DNA of 64,000 bases, taken from NCBI RefSeq assembly GCF_003268885.1, contig NZ_QLSX01000003.1:124001-188000 (forward strand), given 5' to 3'. A program made the position numbers and the translations under genes. The notes beneath the pieces were generated by a model. That model was not told the DNA's origin. It saw only the letters and a list, made by a program, of their open reading frames with translations, and made no database searches. The first letter of the stretch is position 1; the number at the start of each line of letters is the position of its first letter. This stretch comes from Onishia taeanensis. GTDB taxonomy: Bacteria > Pseudomonadota > Gammaproteobacteria > Pseudomonadales > Halomonadaceae. Shown here piece after piece: positions 33,923 through 45,052 of this stretch.

Positions 33923-35941
33923 ATGTTCGGAAAACTCAGTCTAGAGGCGGTCCCGTACGACGAGCCGATCATCATGGTGACCGTTGCGGCCATCGTGTTG
34001 GGCGGGCTCGGGATGACGGGCGCCATCACGTACTTCAAGAAGTGGGGCTACTTGTGGAAGGAATGGATCACCTCCATTGACCACAAGAAGCTTGGCATCA
34101 TGTACTTCATCGTTGCCTTGGTGATGCTGATTCGCGGCTTCGCGGACGCCCTTATGATGCGCTCCCAGCTGGCCATGGCGTCGGCCGGGGCGGAGGGCTT
34201 CTTGCCGCCTTCGCACTACGACCAGATCTTCACCGCCCACGGCGTGATCATGATCTTCTTCGTTGCCATGCCCATGGTCATCGGCCTGATGAACTTGGTG
34301 GTGCCGTTGCAGATCGGTGCGCGTGACGTGGCCTTCCCGTTCCTTAACAACCTGAGCTTCTGGTTGTTCGCGGCGGGTGTGATCCTAGTCAACGTGTCAC
34401 TTTTCGTCGGTGAGTTCGCCAAGACGGGCTGGTTAGCCTACGCGCCACTATCGGGACTCGACTACAGTCCCGGCGTCGGCGTGGACTACTGGATATGGGC
34501 GTTACAGATATCGGGGATAGGTACGACCATGACGGGGATCAACTTCTTCGTCACGATCATCAAGATGCGTACCAAGGGCATGACGATGTTCCGTCTGCCG
34601 ATCTTTACTTGGACGTCGCTCTGCGCCAACGTGTTGATCATTGCCTCCTTCCCGATCCTGACCGCGACCATCGCGTTGCTGACCCTCGATCGTTACCTGG
34701 GCATGCACTTCTTCACCACCGACCTCGGTGGCAACATGATGATGTACGTCAACCTCATCTGGGCCTGGGGCCATCCTGAGGTGTACATCCTGATCCTGCC
34801 GGCATTCGGTGTCTTCTCAGAGGTCATCGCGACCTTCGCCAAGAAGCGCCTGTTCGGCTACAACACCATGGTCTGGGCCACGGTGGCGATCACAGTTCTG
34901 TCGTTCGTGGTCTGGCTGCACCACTTCTTCACCATGGGCGCCGGCGCCAACGTCAATGCCTTCTTTGGCATCATGACGATGATCATCGCCATCCCCACCG
35001 GTGTTAAGATCTTCAACTGGCTGTTCACCATGTACCGCGGCCGTCTGGAGATCACGTCCCCGGTGCTGTGGACCCTGGGCTTCATCATTACCTTCACCAT
35101 TGGCGGCATGACCGGCGTGATGCTGTCGGTGCCGGCGGCGAACTTCGTGCTGCACAACAGCCTGTTCGTCATCGCCCACTTCCACAACGTCATCATCGGC
35201 GGCGTGGTGTTCGGCATGATGGCGGGTCTGACCTACTGGTTCCCGAAGGCCTTCGGCTTCACCCTGAACGAAAAGTGGGGCAAGCGTTCCTTCTGGTGCT
35301 GGATCACCGGCTTCTATGTGGCCTTCATGCCGCTGTATGTACTGAGCTTCTTTGGTGCCGTGCGTCGCATGCAGTCCTATAACAACCCCGAGTGGCAGCC
35401 ACTGATGATTGTGGCCTGGGTGGGTGCATTGATTATCGCGGCCGGTATTGCCTGCACCTTGATCCAGTTCTACGTCAGCATCCGTGATCGCAAGCAGAAC
35501 GAAGATGTGTCTGGCGATCCGTGGGACGCACGTACCCTCGAGTGGGCTACCTCTTCGCCGGCGCCGTTCTATAACTTCGCGCACCTGCCTGAAGTGACGG
35601 ACGTGGATGGGTTCTGGGATGCCAAGAAGGCTAACGGTGGCGTGCCGCCGCTGTCCGAGGCGCCCTACGAGGATATCCACATGCCGAAGAACACCTGGGA
35701 AGGCCCGGTCATGGCACTGTTTGCGACCATCGCCGGCTTTGCTCTGGTGTGGCACATCTGGTGGTTGGCTATCGTGGGTGGCATTGGTGTGTTTGCGACC
35801 TTCATGGCGCGGATCTTCAACGATGACGTCGACTACTACGTCCCTGCGGCGGAAGTGGAGCGCATCGAGCGCGAGCATCGTCAGCGCTTGAAGCAGAAGG
35901 GTGATCTCGCGCACTCAACTCGGCTGGAGACGCAGAGCTAA
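33923..35941 (+). CDS. cyoB: Cytochrome o ubiquinol oxidase subunit I
   Basis: This 672-residue catalytic subunit has about 15 helices and holds haem b, haem o3 and CuB. Motifs are [18 protein letters not shown] (haem ligand His), [20 protein letters not shown] (CuB His, Tyr), [10 protein letters not shown] (His pair), and [13 protein letters not shown] (haem ligands). It reduces O2 to water and pumps protons. Length equals the E. coli subunit (663). It follows cyoA after 3 bp. Confidence 0.97.
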   Translation: MFGKLSLEAVPYDEPIIMVTVAAIVLGGLGMTGAITYFKKWGYLWKEWITSIDHKKLGIMYFIVALVMLIRGFADALMMRSQLAMASAGAEGFLPPSHYDQIFTAHGVIMIFFVAMPMVIGLMNLVVPLQIGARDVAFPFLNNLSFWLFAAGVILVNVSLFVGEFAKTGWLAYAPLSGLDYSPGVGVDYWIWALQISGIGTTMTGINFFVTIIKMRTKGMTMFRLPIFTWTSLCANVLIIASFPILTATIALLTLDRYLGMHFFTTDLGGNMMMYVNLIWAWGHPEVYILILPAFGVFSEVIATFAKKRLFGYNTMVWATVAITVLSFVVWLHHFFTMGAGANVNAFFGIMTMIIAIPTGVKIFNWLFTMYRGRLEITSPVLWTLGFIITFTIGGMTGVMLSVPAANFVLHNSLFVIAHFHNVIIGGVVFGMMAGLTYWFPKAFGFTLNEKWGKRSFWCWITGFYVAFMPLYVLSFFGAVRRMQSYNNPEWQPLMIVAWVGALIIAAGIACTLIQFYVSIRDRKQNEDVSGDPWDARTLEWATSSPAPFYNFAHLPEVTDVDGFWDAKKANGGVPPLSEAPYEDIHMPKNTWEGPVMALFATIAGFALVWHIWWLAIVGGIGVFATFMARIFNDDVDYYVPAAEVERIEREHRQRLKQKGDLAHSTRLETQS

Positions 35942-35943
35942 TC

Positions 35944-36573
35944 ATGGCAACCGATACTCTTAGCAACCAAGGTCATGCCCACGGGCATGACCAGGATCAT
36001 CACGACGATCACCACGATACCGCGGGCACCAAACTGTTCGGTTTCTGGGTCTACCTGATGAGCGACCTGGTGATCTTCGGGTCGCTGTTTGCCACCTTTG
36101 CCGTGCTACTGAAGGGCACGGCTGGTGGGCCGACACCGGGCGAGATCTTTGAGCTACCGTTTGTGCTGGTCGAGACCTTCCTGCTGCTGTTCTCGAGCTT
36201 TACTTACGGTATGGCCGTGCTGGCAATGAACGCCAATCAGGCGGCCAAGGTCAGCCGCTGGCTGTGGATCACCTTCGTCCTGGGTGCTTCGTTCGTGGCG
36301 ATGGAGATCTACGAATTCCAGCACCTGATCCATGAAGGCTTCGGTCCGGATCGTAGTGCCTTCCTGTCGGCCTTCTTTACCCTGGTCGGCACCCACGGCC
36401 TGCACGTGACCTTCGGCTTGATCTGGATTCTGGTGATGCTGATTCAGGTCAAGAAAAAAGGTCTGAATGAATTCACTCGTCCTCGGATCATGTGCCTGAG
36501 CCTTTTCTGGCACTTCCTGGACATCGTCTGGATCTGCGTATTCTCCTTCGTTTATCTGATGGGAGTCCTGTGA
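35944..36573 (+). CDS. cyoC: Cytochrome o ubiquinol oxidase subunit III
   Basis: This 209-residue protein has five helices. Family marks are [40 protein letters not shown], and [18 protein letters not shown]. The N-terminus is His-rich ([13 protein letters not shown]). It lies 2 bp after cyoB. It supports stability of subunit I in the inner membrane. Confidence 0.96.
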   Translation: MATDTLSNQGHAHGHDQDHHDDHHDTAGTKLFGFWVYLMSDLVIFGSLFATFAVLLKGTAGGPTPGEIFELPFVLVETFLLLFSSFTYGMAVLAMNANQAAKVSRWLWITFVLGASFVAMEIYEFQHLIHEGFGPDRSAFLSAFFTLVGTHGLHVTFGLIWILVMLIQVKKKGLNEFTRPRIMCLSLFWHFLDIVWICVFSFVYLMGVL

Positions 36574-36574
36574 T

Positions 36575-36904
36575 ATGAGCGGCTCACAAACGTCTCACGA
36601 CAACAGTCATGGCAGCGTCAAGTCCTATGTGACGGGCTTGGTTCTGTCCATCGTCCTGACCATCATTCCCTTCGGGGTAGTGATGAGCGGCGACTTCAGC
36701 CCCTTGGCGATGGTCGGCGTCATCACTGTGACAGCGGTGCTGCAGGTGCTGGTTCAGCTGGTGCTGTTCATGCACATGAGCGCTAAGACTGACGAAGGCT
36801 GGAACTTGACGTCGTTCGTCTTCGCCGTGGCGATCCTGGTTCTAGTCATCGGAGGTTCCCTGTGGATCATGCATCATCTAAACCTCAACATGATGATCGG
36901 ATAA
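36575..36904 (+). CDS. cyoD: Cytochrome o ubiquinol oxidase subunit IV
   Basis: This 109-residue protein has three helices and the CyoD-like [18 protein letters not shown] and [11 protein letters not shown]. It lies 1 bp after cyoC. It helps assembly of the CuB site in E. coli. Its last 43 bases overlap the GTG start proposed for cyoE. Confidence 0.95.
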   Translation: MSGSQTSHDNSHGSVKSYVTGLVLSIVLTIIPFGVVMSGDFSPLAMVGVITVTAVLQVLVQLVLFMHMSAKTDEGWNLTSFVFAVAILVLVIGGSLWIMHHLNLNMMIG

Positions 36905-37803
36905 CGCAGCCCTCCATGCTCAAGGACTACCTGACACTCACCAAGCCGGGGATCATCGGCGGTAACTTGATCTCCGTTCTGGGCGGCTACTTTCTAGCCG
37001 CCCAGGGCGGGTTCGATCTGCCGCTGTTTCTCTCTGCCGTGGTGGGTCTGGCGCTGGTGATTGCCTCTGGATGTGCCTTCAACAACGTCATCGACCAAGA
37101 TATCGATCGCGTGATGCGGCGCACTCAGAATCGTCCGCTGGTACAGGGGCGCGTCACCGCGGGTGCTACGCTGTGGTTCGCCACGGCGCTGGGGCTGGCA
37201 GGCTTTGCCCTGCTGGCTCTGGGCACCAACGCCTTGACGGTTGGGCTGGCCACGTTTGGCTTCGTTATCTATGTCGTCGTCTACAGCCTGTGGATGAAGC
37301 GTCATTCCGAATACGGCACCCTGGTCGGTAGCCTCTCTGGGGCCATACCGCCGGTAGTGGGCTACTGTGCCGTCAGCGGCACCTTCGATACCGGTGCCAT
37401 GACGCTGCTGACCATCTTCTGCCTGTGGCAGATGCCGCATTCCTATGCGATTGCCATCTTCCGCCTGGAAGACTATCGCGCTGCATCGATTCCGGTATTG
37501 CCGGTGGTGCGTGGCATTCACCGTGCCAAGCATCACATCCTCGGCTATATCCTGGCGTTCATTCCGGCGACCCTGGCGCTGAGCATTGCGGGCTATGCCG
37601 GCCCCGGCTACTTCATCGTCGCTCTGGGTATGGGAGTCTATTGGCTGTACCTGGCGTGTAAGGGCTATCGTGCCCAAGACGAGGAGCGCTGGGCCAAGAG
37701 CGTGTTCGGATTTTCCATTCTCACCATCACGGCACTGAGTCTGATGATGTCATTGGATGCCGCCCTCCCTAATGCGCCGCTTTTATGGACTTCGCTGCGC
37801 TGA
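36862..37803 (+). CDS. cyoE: Protohaem IX farnesyltransferase (haem O synthase)
   Basis: This UbiA-family membrane protein, 313 residues from the GTG start, has polyprenyl-diphosphate motifs: [20 protein letters not shown] (the first Asp-rich motif) and [17 protein letters not shown]. It makes haem O from haem B for CyoB. The GTG at 36862 follows GGAGG by 6 bp and overlaps cyoD by 43 bp. An ATG at 36916 would remove the overlap but has no good ribosome site. The conserved protein starts at [11 protein letters not shown], after both. Confidence 0.95.
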   Translation: MDHASSKPQHDDRITQPSMLKDYLTLTKPGIIGGNLISVLGGYFLAAQGGFDLPLFLSAVVGLALVIASGCAFNNVIDQDIDRVMRRTQNRPLVQGRVTAGATLWFATALGLAGFALLALGTNALTVGLATFGFVIYVVVYSLWMKRHSEYGTLVGSLSGAIPPVVGYCAVSGTFDTGAMTLLTIFCLWQMPHSYAIAIFRLEDYRAASIPVLPVVRGIHRAKHHILGYILAFIPATLALSIAGYAGPGYFIVALGMGVYWLYLACKGYRAQDEERWAKSVFGFSILTITALSLMMSLDAALPNAPLLWTSLR

Positions 37804-37853
37804 TCTCACCCTGATCTCTTTCAGAGCTCTCCCCGAACAATCCAAAGCGTTGA

Positions 37854-37875
37854 GACGACGGTGATAACCGTCGTC
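37854..37875 (+). terminator. Hairpin after cyoE
   Basis: GACGACGGT pairs with ACCGTCGTC around GATA, 50 bp after cyoE. The tail is pyrimidine-rich but not a T run, so termination strength is uncertain. Confidence 0.5.
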
Positions 37876-37982
37876 GACGCTTCCTCCTTCCTTCTGACTA
37901 TACTGCTGATAAGGCACGCTTCATGTGTGTGCTTGAGGTCGGTTCATGACGATCTCTCCTGCTGATAGATGGAGGTATCCGG

Positions 37983-38594
37983 ATGCTGACGCATGTCTGG
38001 GGCTTGATGGCCCATCCGCAACGCGAATGGAAACAGATCAAGGGAGAGCGCGAGACGCTCACCCACCTCTACGAGCATCATGTGCTGCTGCTGGCAGCCA
38101 TCCCGGTCATCTGCTCCTATATCGGCACCACCCAGGTGGGCTGGGGGCTGGGGGGCGAGACCACGATACAGCTCGGCTACCTGGATGCTTTGGGGGCCGG
38201 CGTCGTTTTTTATCTGGTGATACTCTCGGCGGTGTATGCGGTGGGCAAGGTGATCCGTGCCATGGCCAAGCGTTTTACGCCCAACCCGCCGAAACAGAGC
38301 GAGTGCATCGTGTTCGCTGGCTATGTGGCCACGCCGATGTTCATCAGCGGTCTTGTGGCTATCTATCCCATTATCTGGCTGTGCCTGCTGGCCGGTATTC
38401 TTGGGCTCTGCTACACCGCCTATCTGCTTTACCTGGGCATTCCGGCTTTTCTCGACATCAGTCGCGAAGAAGGCTTCATCGTCTCCAGTTCCACACTCGG
38501 CATCGGGGTGCTCCTGCTAGAGGTGCTGCTGGGCCTGACAGTCCTGCTCTGGGGCTACGGGGAGCGCATCATCCTGGCACTGCTCGGGAACTGA
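37983..38594 (+). CDS. Yip1-domain inner-membrane protein
   Basis: This 203-residue protein has five hydrophobic helices and the Yip1 N-terminal pattern MLTHVWGLMAHPQREWKQI, with AGYVATPMFISGL in the middle. Bacterial Yip1 proteins are of unknown role. It stands alone after cyoE. The start is the ATG at 37983, near GAGGTATCCGG. Confidence 0.82.
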   Translation: MLTHVWGLMAHPQREWKQIKGERETLTHLYEHHVLLLAAIPVICSYIGTTQVGWGLGGETTIQLGYLDALGAGVVFYLVILSAVYAVGKVIRAMAKRFTPNPPKQSECIVFAGYVATPMFISGLVAIYPIIWLCLLAGILGLCYTAYLLYLGIPAFLDISREEGFIVSSSTLGIGVLLLEVLLGLTVLLWGYGERIILALLGN

Positions 38595-38666
38595 GGCGCC
38601 AAAGGGTCGCATGTCCGCGCAGGAAGCGCTGGTTCGCGACCCATCATTACCGATACGCATGACAGA

Positions 38667-38702
38667 CATGAACAGGGCAGCCCATTGGCCGCCCTGTTCA
38701 TG
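38667..38702 (+). terminator. Inverted repeat after the yip1 gene
   Basis: CATGAACAGGGC (38667-38678) pairs with GCCCTGTTCATG (38691-38702) around a 12-nt loop. It has no T run. The remaining gap to 38998 shows nothing I can support. Confidence 0.55.
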
Positions 38703-38998
38703 TGCCGGGTTCTGTCATCTGCCTGGGCTCTGCGCTGTCGTTTACTGAAAGAGCTGGCGCTGCCGACCTTAGGCAAGACGCCGAGCCGATACCTGGCGAT
38801 TGTCGGCTTATCTCCCATGATACGGGGTGCGGCATGTCGCCATCCCGCCTTGTGGCTATCTCGGGGCAGCACTAGAGTTTAAGTAGGCCCTGGCGAAACC
38901 ATCCCCCTTGCGCGCGTCGCATTCAGGCCATGCCAAGCATCGAGCGCGAGGCTTGCCAGACCATTCTGTGCCATCAGCATTCATCAGGAGGATGTACC

Positions 38999-39682
38999 AT
39001 GCACGCTGTCGATGTCATGACGCCAACGGTTATCAGTGTTTCCCCCGAGACAGGTGTCCAGGAAATTGCTCGCCTGTTGCTGGATCACCATATCAGTGCG
39101 GTACCCGTGATCGATGATGACCAGCATCTGCTGGGTATGGTCAGCGAAGGCGACCTGATGGGACGCGCCGAAAATCAGGCAGAGAAGCCCACGCCTTGGT
39201 GGCTGGCGCTGGTCTCTTCGGGGCCCGAAACGGCGGCCAGCTACATCAAGACACATGGCCATACGGCACGAGACATCATGTCCCACCCGGTGGTCGAGGT
39301 GGAGGAAGATGTCCGCGTCGCTGATATTGCCCGGCTACTCGAGAAGCGCCATATCAAGCGGGTGCCGGTGACCCGGGACGGCAAGTTGGTAGGCATCGTC
39401 AGTCGTTCCAACCTGCTGCAAGGCCTGGCCATCACTCCGCCGGCCAGCGAGGGAACGGTCGATGACCGCAGCCTGCGTGAAGCGCTCAGCAAGGAGATCG
39501 AGGACAAGCTCAACACCGTACGCGTCAACGTTATCGTCAAGGACGGAGTCGTCGAGCTGTGGGGCCTGGTCGCCAGTGATGAGGAAATGAAGGCGGTACA
39601 GCTGGCCGCCGAGAACCAGCCAGGCGTCAAACGGGTCGAGAACAATATGAGCCGCATGCCGCTGGGGTTTGGCGCCTTGTAG
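38999..39682 (+). CDS. CBS-domain pair with C-terminal BON domain
   Basis: This 227-residue cytoplasmic protein has two CBS domains (residues about 5-60 and 90-145, each starting with DVMTP- or DIMSH-type motifs) and then a BON domain (about 160-220, ending PGVKRVENNMSRMPLG). CBS pairs sense adenine nucleotides. BON domains bind lipids or interact at membranes. The function is unknown. AGGAGG lies 6 bp before the ATG at 38999, so earlier starts are rejected. Confidence 0.88.
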   Translation: MHAVDVMTPTVISVSPETGVQEIARLLLDHHISAVPVIDDDQHLLGMVSEGDLMGRAENQAEKPTPWWLALVSSGPETAASYIKTHGHTARDIMSHPVVEVEEDVRVADIARLLEKRHIKRVPVTRDGKLVGIVSRSNLLQGLAITPPASEGTVDDRSLREALSKEIEDKLNTVRVNVIVKDGVVELWGLVASDEEMKAVQLAAENQPGVKRVENNMSRMPLGFGAL

Positions 39683-39999
39683 TATCTAGTAGTGTATTGC
39701 CTTAAGTGGCCTGCATTTCGTCAATTGCGACTAATCTGCGAGTGAGTGGTCGCTTTCTCGCGGTGATCGCCAACCGCTGTCGATCACATAATTTACTGGC
39801 GCAATCATGGAAAATGATCCACGTTAGAATAGGGATATAAAACACTGTTTGAAAATCCGGCTTGATTAGCGTTGTTAGTCAATTCGGTGAGTCGGAATGG
39901 TTGTTCAATGCGGTTGGCTGCGGCAGTCGATTAAGCGCGTTGGACGACATCGTCGGATAACAGTGCCGTGATCGGGATTTCTAACGGAGGAGATGAGTC

Positions 40000-40536
40000 A
40001 TGAAGCGATTGATAGCGCCGGTGGCGGCTTGCGCCGTGGTGGGGGCCTTGGGTGTGTCGGGCAGTGCACAGGCAGAACAGATGAGTATTACACCGGCGGC
40101 CTACCTTGGCGCCGATGTCATGTTCTGGAACTTCGATCCGCAGGGAAGCTCCTCCGCCGAGAGCGAAGCGTTACGACTGAGAGCCGGCATGCAGTTCAAC
40201 GACTACTTTGCCATTGAGGGCCACCTGGCCACCGGCGGGTCGGATTCGATTGGTGGCGTGGATATCGATCTGGATTACCTGGCAGGCATCTTCGCCAAGG
40301 GCTTCCTGCCGGTCTCCCGGGAATTCCGGCTCTATGCATTGCTGGGTGCCAGTGAGGTTTCCTTCAATGACGTCACTTTCAACGGCGATGACAGTGAGAG
40401 CGGTTTCTCCGGCGGTGTCGGCGCAGAGTTTGATATGAGCCGTAACCTGTCTTTCGGCGCCGACTACATCCGCTATCTCGATGAAGACAATTTCACCTTC
40501 GACGGTTTCAGTCTGGGCGCTACCTACCGCTTCTGA
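40000..40536 (+). CDS. Outer-membrane beta-barrel protein (OmpA/OmpX-like)
   Basis: This 178-residue protein has a signal peptide ending SAQA-E near residue 26 and eight amphipathic strands, with terminal aromatic YRF for barrel insertion. GGVGAEFDMSRNLSFGADY is the typical sixth/seventh strand of small barrels. Its role is unknown. It follows a 317-bp gap in which I could not place a promoter with confidence. GGAGGAG precedes the ATG. Confidence 0.8.
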   Translation: MKRLIAPVAACAVVGALGVSGSAQAEQMSITPAAYLGADVMFWNFDPQGSSSAESEALRLRAGMQFNDYFAIEGHLATGGSDSIGGVDIDLDYLAGIFAKGFLPVSREFRLYALLGASEVSFNDVTFNGDDSESGFSGGVGAEFDMSRNLSFGADYIRYLDEDNFTFDGFSLGATYRF

Positions 40537-40591
40537 TGCCGGCAGACGCTGCTGTGTTCTGGCGTCATGCATGACGCCAGCGGCCACAACC

Positions 40592-40626
40592 AGGCCCCGT
40601 CCATGTCAGTCATGGCGGGGCCTTTT
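40592..40626 (+). terminator. Terminator after the outer-membrane barrel gene
   Basis: AGGCCCCG pairs with CGGGGCCT, with CCATG/CATGG inside, followed by TTT. A second palindrome, CTGGCGTCATGCATGACGCCAG (40559-40580), lies just before. It separates the gene from convergent thiC. Confidence 0.75.
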
Positions 40627-40651
40627 GCCGAAGTGAGCGTGGGCGGGTGTC

Positions 40652-42831
<2,180 letters not shown>

Positions 42832-42920
42832 GTGGTGGGAGCCTTGGCTCCCGGTGGTGGCTTGCAATGGCCGTTCGGCACCACCAAACCGAGCGGTCTT
42901 TTCCAGCGAGCCCATTTTGG

Positions 42921-42966
42921 CAGGCCCTGTGCGACAGGCCCTATGCGACAGGCCCTGTGAGACAGG
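42921..42966. repeat. 14-bp tandem repeat abutting the tenA stop codon
   Basis: On the minus strand the units after the TGA are GCCTGTCTCACAGG, GCCTGTCGCATAGG, GCCTGTCGCACAGG and a decayed GCCTGCCAAAATGG. The first begins immediately after the stop codon of tenA. Confidence 0.88.
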
Positions 42967-42967
42967 C

Positions 42968-43636
42968 TCAGTTGCGCTGATCGAGGCCCATCTGCCAGAA
43001 ATCGATCTCGAGCCGTGTGGCCTCGCTGAATATCTGGCTCAGTTCCTGGAAGCGTCGCGGCCCGACCTCCGCTAGGCGCGCATCGAGCCAGGCCATTTCA
43101 TCCACCATGGCCTGCTGAAACTCGGGGCCTTCGTACAGCGTGATCCAGGCGTCAAAAGGGTTGGCCGCGCCGCGCACCGTGGTGGGTTGGGTATTGAGCC
43201 AGGTCGCGATTTCGCCGTAGCCGATCAGGCAGGGCGCCAACGCCACGTGGAGGTCCAGAAGGTCGCCGCGGTGGCCGGCCTCGAGCACATAGCGGGTATA
43301 AGCCAGTGTCTCGCGGGCCTCGGGCACTGCGGCCAGATCGGTCTCGGAAATGCCCCAATCGCGGCAGAAACCGACATGCAGGTCTAGTTCGGTATCCAGA
43401 ATGGTCGAAAGCCCCGCCTTGGCCTGGCGCAGGTCGCTCAGGGTACGGCTCTTGTAGGCGGCCAGCGCGTAGGCGCGGGCAAAGTGGATCAGGAACAGGT
43501 AGTCTTGTTGTAGATAGCAGCGAAAGGCGTTTTGATCGAGGGTGCCGGCGCCGAGGGTGCGCACGAAGTCGTGCTCGATATAGCGGTGCCAATCCTGTTG
43601 GCAGGTGGCGGTGAGATCGCTGAAGCAGTAGCCCAT
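42968..43636 (-). CDS. tenA: Thiaminase II (TenA family)
   Basis: This 222-residue all-helical protein has the TenA active-site set: D45 in YLQQDYLFLI, C136 in LAPCLIGYGEIATW, and E205-type late acidic residue in IFSEATRLEIDFW. It hydrolyses aminopyrimidine to hydroxymethylpyrimidine, salvaging degraded thiamine. GGAGG lies 5 bp before the ATG at 43636, which excludes earlier starts inside the riboswitch. A TPP riboswitch is upstream. It shares orientation with thiC, but each has its own switch. Confidence 0.92.
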   Translation of the reverse strand: MGYCFSDLTATCQQDWHRYIEHDFVRTLGAGTLDQNAFRCYLQQDYLFLIHFARAYALAAYKSRTLSDLRQAKAGLSTILDTELDLHVGFCRDWGISETDLAAVPEARETLAYTRYVLEAGHRGDLLDLHVALAPCLIGYGEIATWLNTQPTTVRGAANPFDAWITLYEGPEFQQAMVDEMAWLDARLAEVGPRRFQELSQIFSEATRLEIDFWQMGLDQRN

Positions 43637-43735
43637 CTGGCCTCCGGTGACGGTCGTGATCCGGGGCACGGGCAGGGTAGGCGTATCGGGGGCAAGGCGT
43701 AACCGGGCGAGACTGGTGCAGCCGTGCCCTGCCAC

Positions 43736-43850
43736 CGCTTGATTCCTACGCCGGTACGAGCCGGATCAGGTTCAACGGGATCCCCCCTGTCGCGTGCGCT
43801 GGCACGGCGTTGGGCGGTCTCAGCCGGTATCACCGGCACCCCGTCAAGCG
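43736..43850 (-). promoter_or_regulatory. TPP riboswitch upstream of tenA
   Basis: The same THI-box signature as at thiC is present: P1 TCAAGCG/CGCTTGA (43844-43850 and 43736-43742), GGTGCC, CTGAGA, and the GAACCTGA core. The tenA start is 100 bp downstream. A separate switch suggests tenA is controlled on its own. Confidence 0.94.
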
Positions 43851-43951
43851 AGTGGCGACAGTCTAGCAGCTTGTCGTGTCCTTGCCAGTCCGCGCTATGC
43901 TTGCGCCGTATCCTGCACAACGACTCTTCCACTGAAATGAGGATGTCACGG

Positions 43952-45031
43952 ATGATGTCAGCCGCTTCCCGGACGCCCGCTTTGACCCTGCTGGTAGCCG
44001 GCGACCCCGACCAGCTCACCGGCAGCTACGTCTATGACGCCCGCATCGCCGAGGCGCTGCGCGAGCGCGGCTGGGAGGTTGTGGTAGAAGGGCTCGCCGG
44101 GCGCTTCCCGACACCCGATCAGCAGGCGATCGAGAGTCTTGAGCGCGCCCTGACGCGACAGCCCGAAGGCGCTCGGGTGGTGCTCGATGCCATGGTGATG
44201 GCAGGTCTGCCCGAAGTAGTGGCGCGTCATGCCAACCTGCTCGAGCTCACCGCCCTGATGCATCATCCGCTGGCCGACGAGACCGGCCTGAGCGATATCC
44301 AGCGGGAAAGCTTTCGCGTCAGCGAGACGCTGGCACTAAGGGCGATGCATCGGGTGATCGCGACCAGCACCTTCACCGCCGAGCGGCTGGCCGATTTCGG
44401 TGTGCTGCCATCGCGCCTTCACGTGGTCGAGCCGGGGGTCACGCCAGTGCCATTGGCGAACAGCGTCGATCGCCATGTCGATGGTACTGAGCCCGCTCGG
44501 TTGCTTTGTGTGGCGAGCCTGACGCCACGCAAAGGGTATGAGGTGCTGATCGAGGCGCTCTCCGAGCTTTCCGACCTCAGTTGGCAGTGCGACTGTATCG
44601 GCGGCTTGGAGCTCGACCCTGACCATGCGAGTCGGGTCGAGGCGATGATTGAGTCAAAAGGGCTGGGTGAGTGGGTCTACCTGCTGGGGACCCGCTCGCC
44701 TGAGGCGCTTTCATCCTACTACGCAGAGGCGGATCTCTTCGTGCTGCCGTCCTATTACGAAGGCTACGGTATGGTGGTGACCGAAGCGCTGGCCCGTGGC
44801 CTGCCAGTGATTACCACCACCGGCGGCGCATTGCGTCATACCCTGCCTGAAGGCGCGGGTATGGCCGTAGAACCGGGAGATGCCAAGGCCTTGGCGACGG
44901 CACTGCGCCGCTGGTTCGAAGACGGCGAGCTTCGGGCTCAGTTACGTAAGGGAGCCGTTGAGGCCAGGCGCCAGCAGCAGGATTGGCACAGCGCTGCGCA
45001 GGCCTTCGCCGAGGCGCTCGGCGAAGGCTAG
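43952..45031 (+). CDS. Glycosyltransferase, GT4 family
   Basis: This 359-residue enzyme has a GT-B fold with VASLTPRKGYEVLIEAL (donor-site Lys, about residue 185-205) and the E-x7-E motif in SYYEGYGMVVTEALARGLPV. GT4 transfers a sugar from a nucleotide donor. The acceptor is unknown. Spacing from GAGGA at 43939-43943 favours the ATG at 43952 over 43937. It is divergent from tenA and convergent with opgG, with no linked pathway genes. Confidence 0.85.
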   Translation: MMSAASRTPALTLLVAGDPDQLTGSYVYDARIAEALRERGWEVVVEGLAGRFPTPDQQAIESLERALTRQPEGARVVLDAMVMAGLPEVVARHANLLELTALMHHPLADETGLSDIQRESFRVSETLALRAMHRVIATSTFTAERLADFGVLPSRLHVVEPGVTPVPLANSVDRHVDGTEPARLLCVASLTPRKGYEVLIEALSELSDLSWQCDCIGGLELDPDHASRVEAMIESKGLGEWVYLLGTRSPEALSSYYAEADLFVLPSYYEGYGMVVTEALARGLPVITTTGGALRHTLPEGAGMAVEPGDAKALATALRRWFEDGELRAQLRKGAVEARRQQQDWHSAAQAFAEALGEG

Positions 45032-45052
45032 CGCTTTTCGCTACTGTCGCTA

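Noticed and set aside
34817-35914. Minus-strand frame opposite cyoB
   Set aside because: Shadow of a strongly conserved oxidase subunit; His/Arg/Asp-rich filler.
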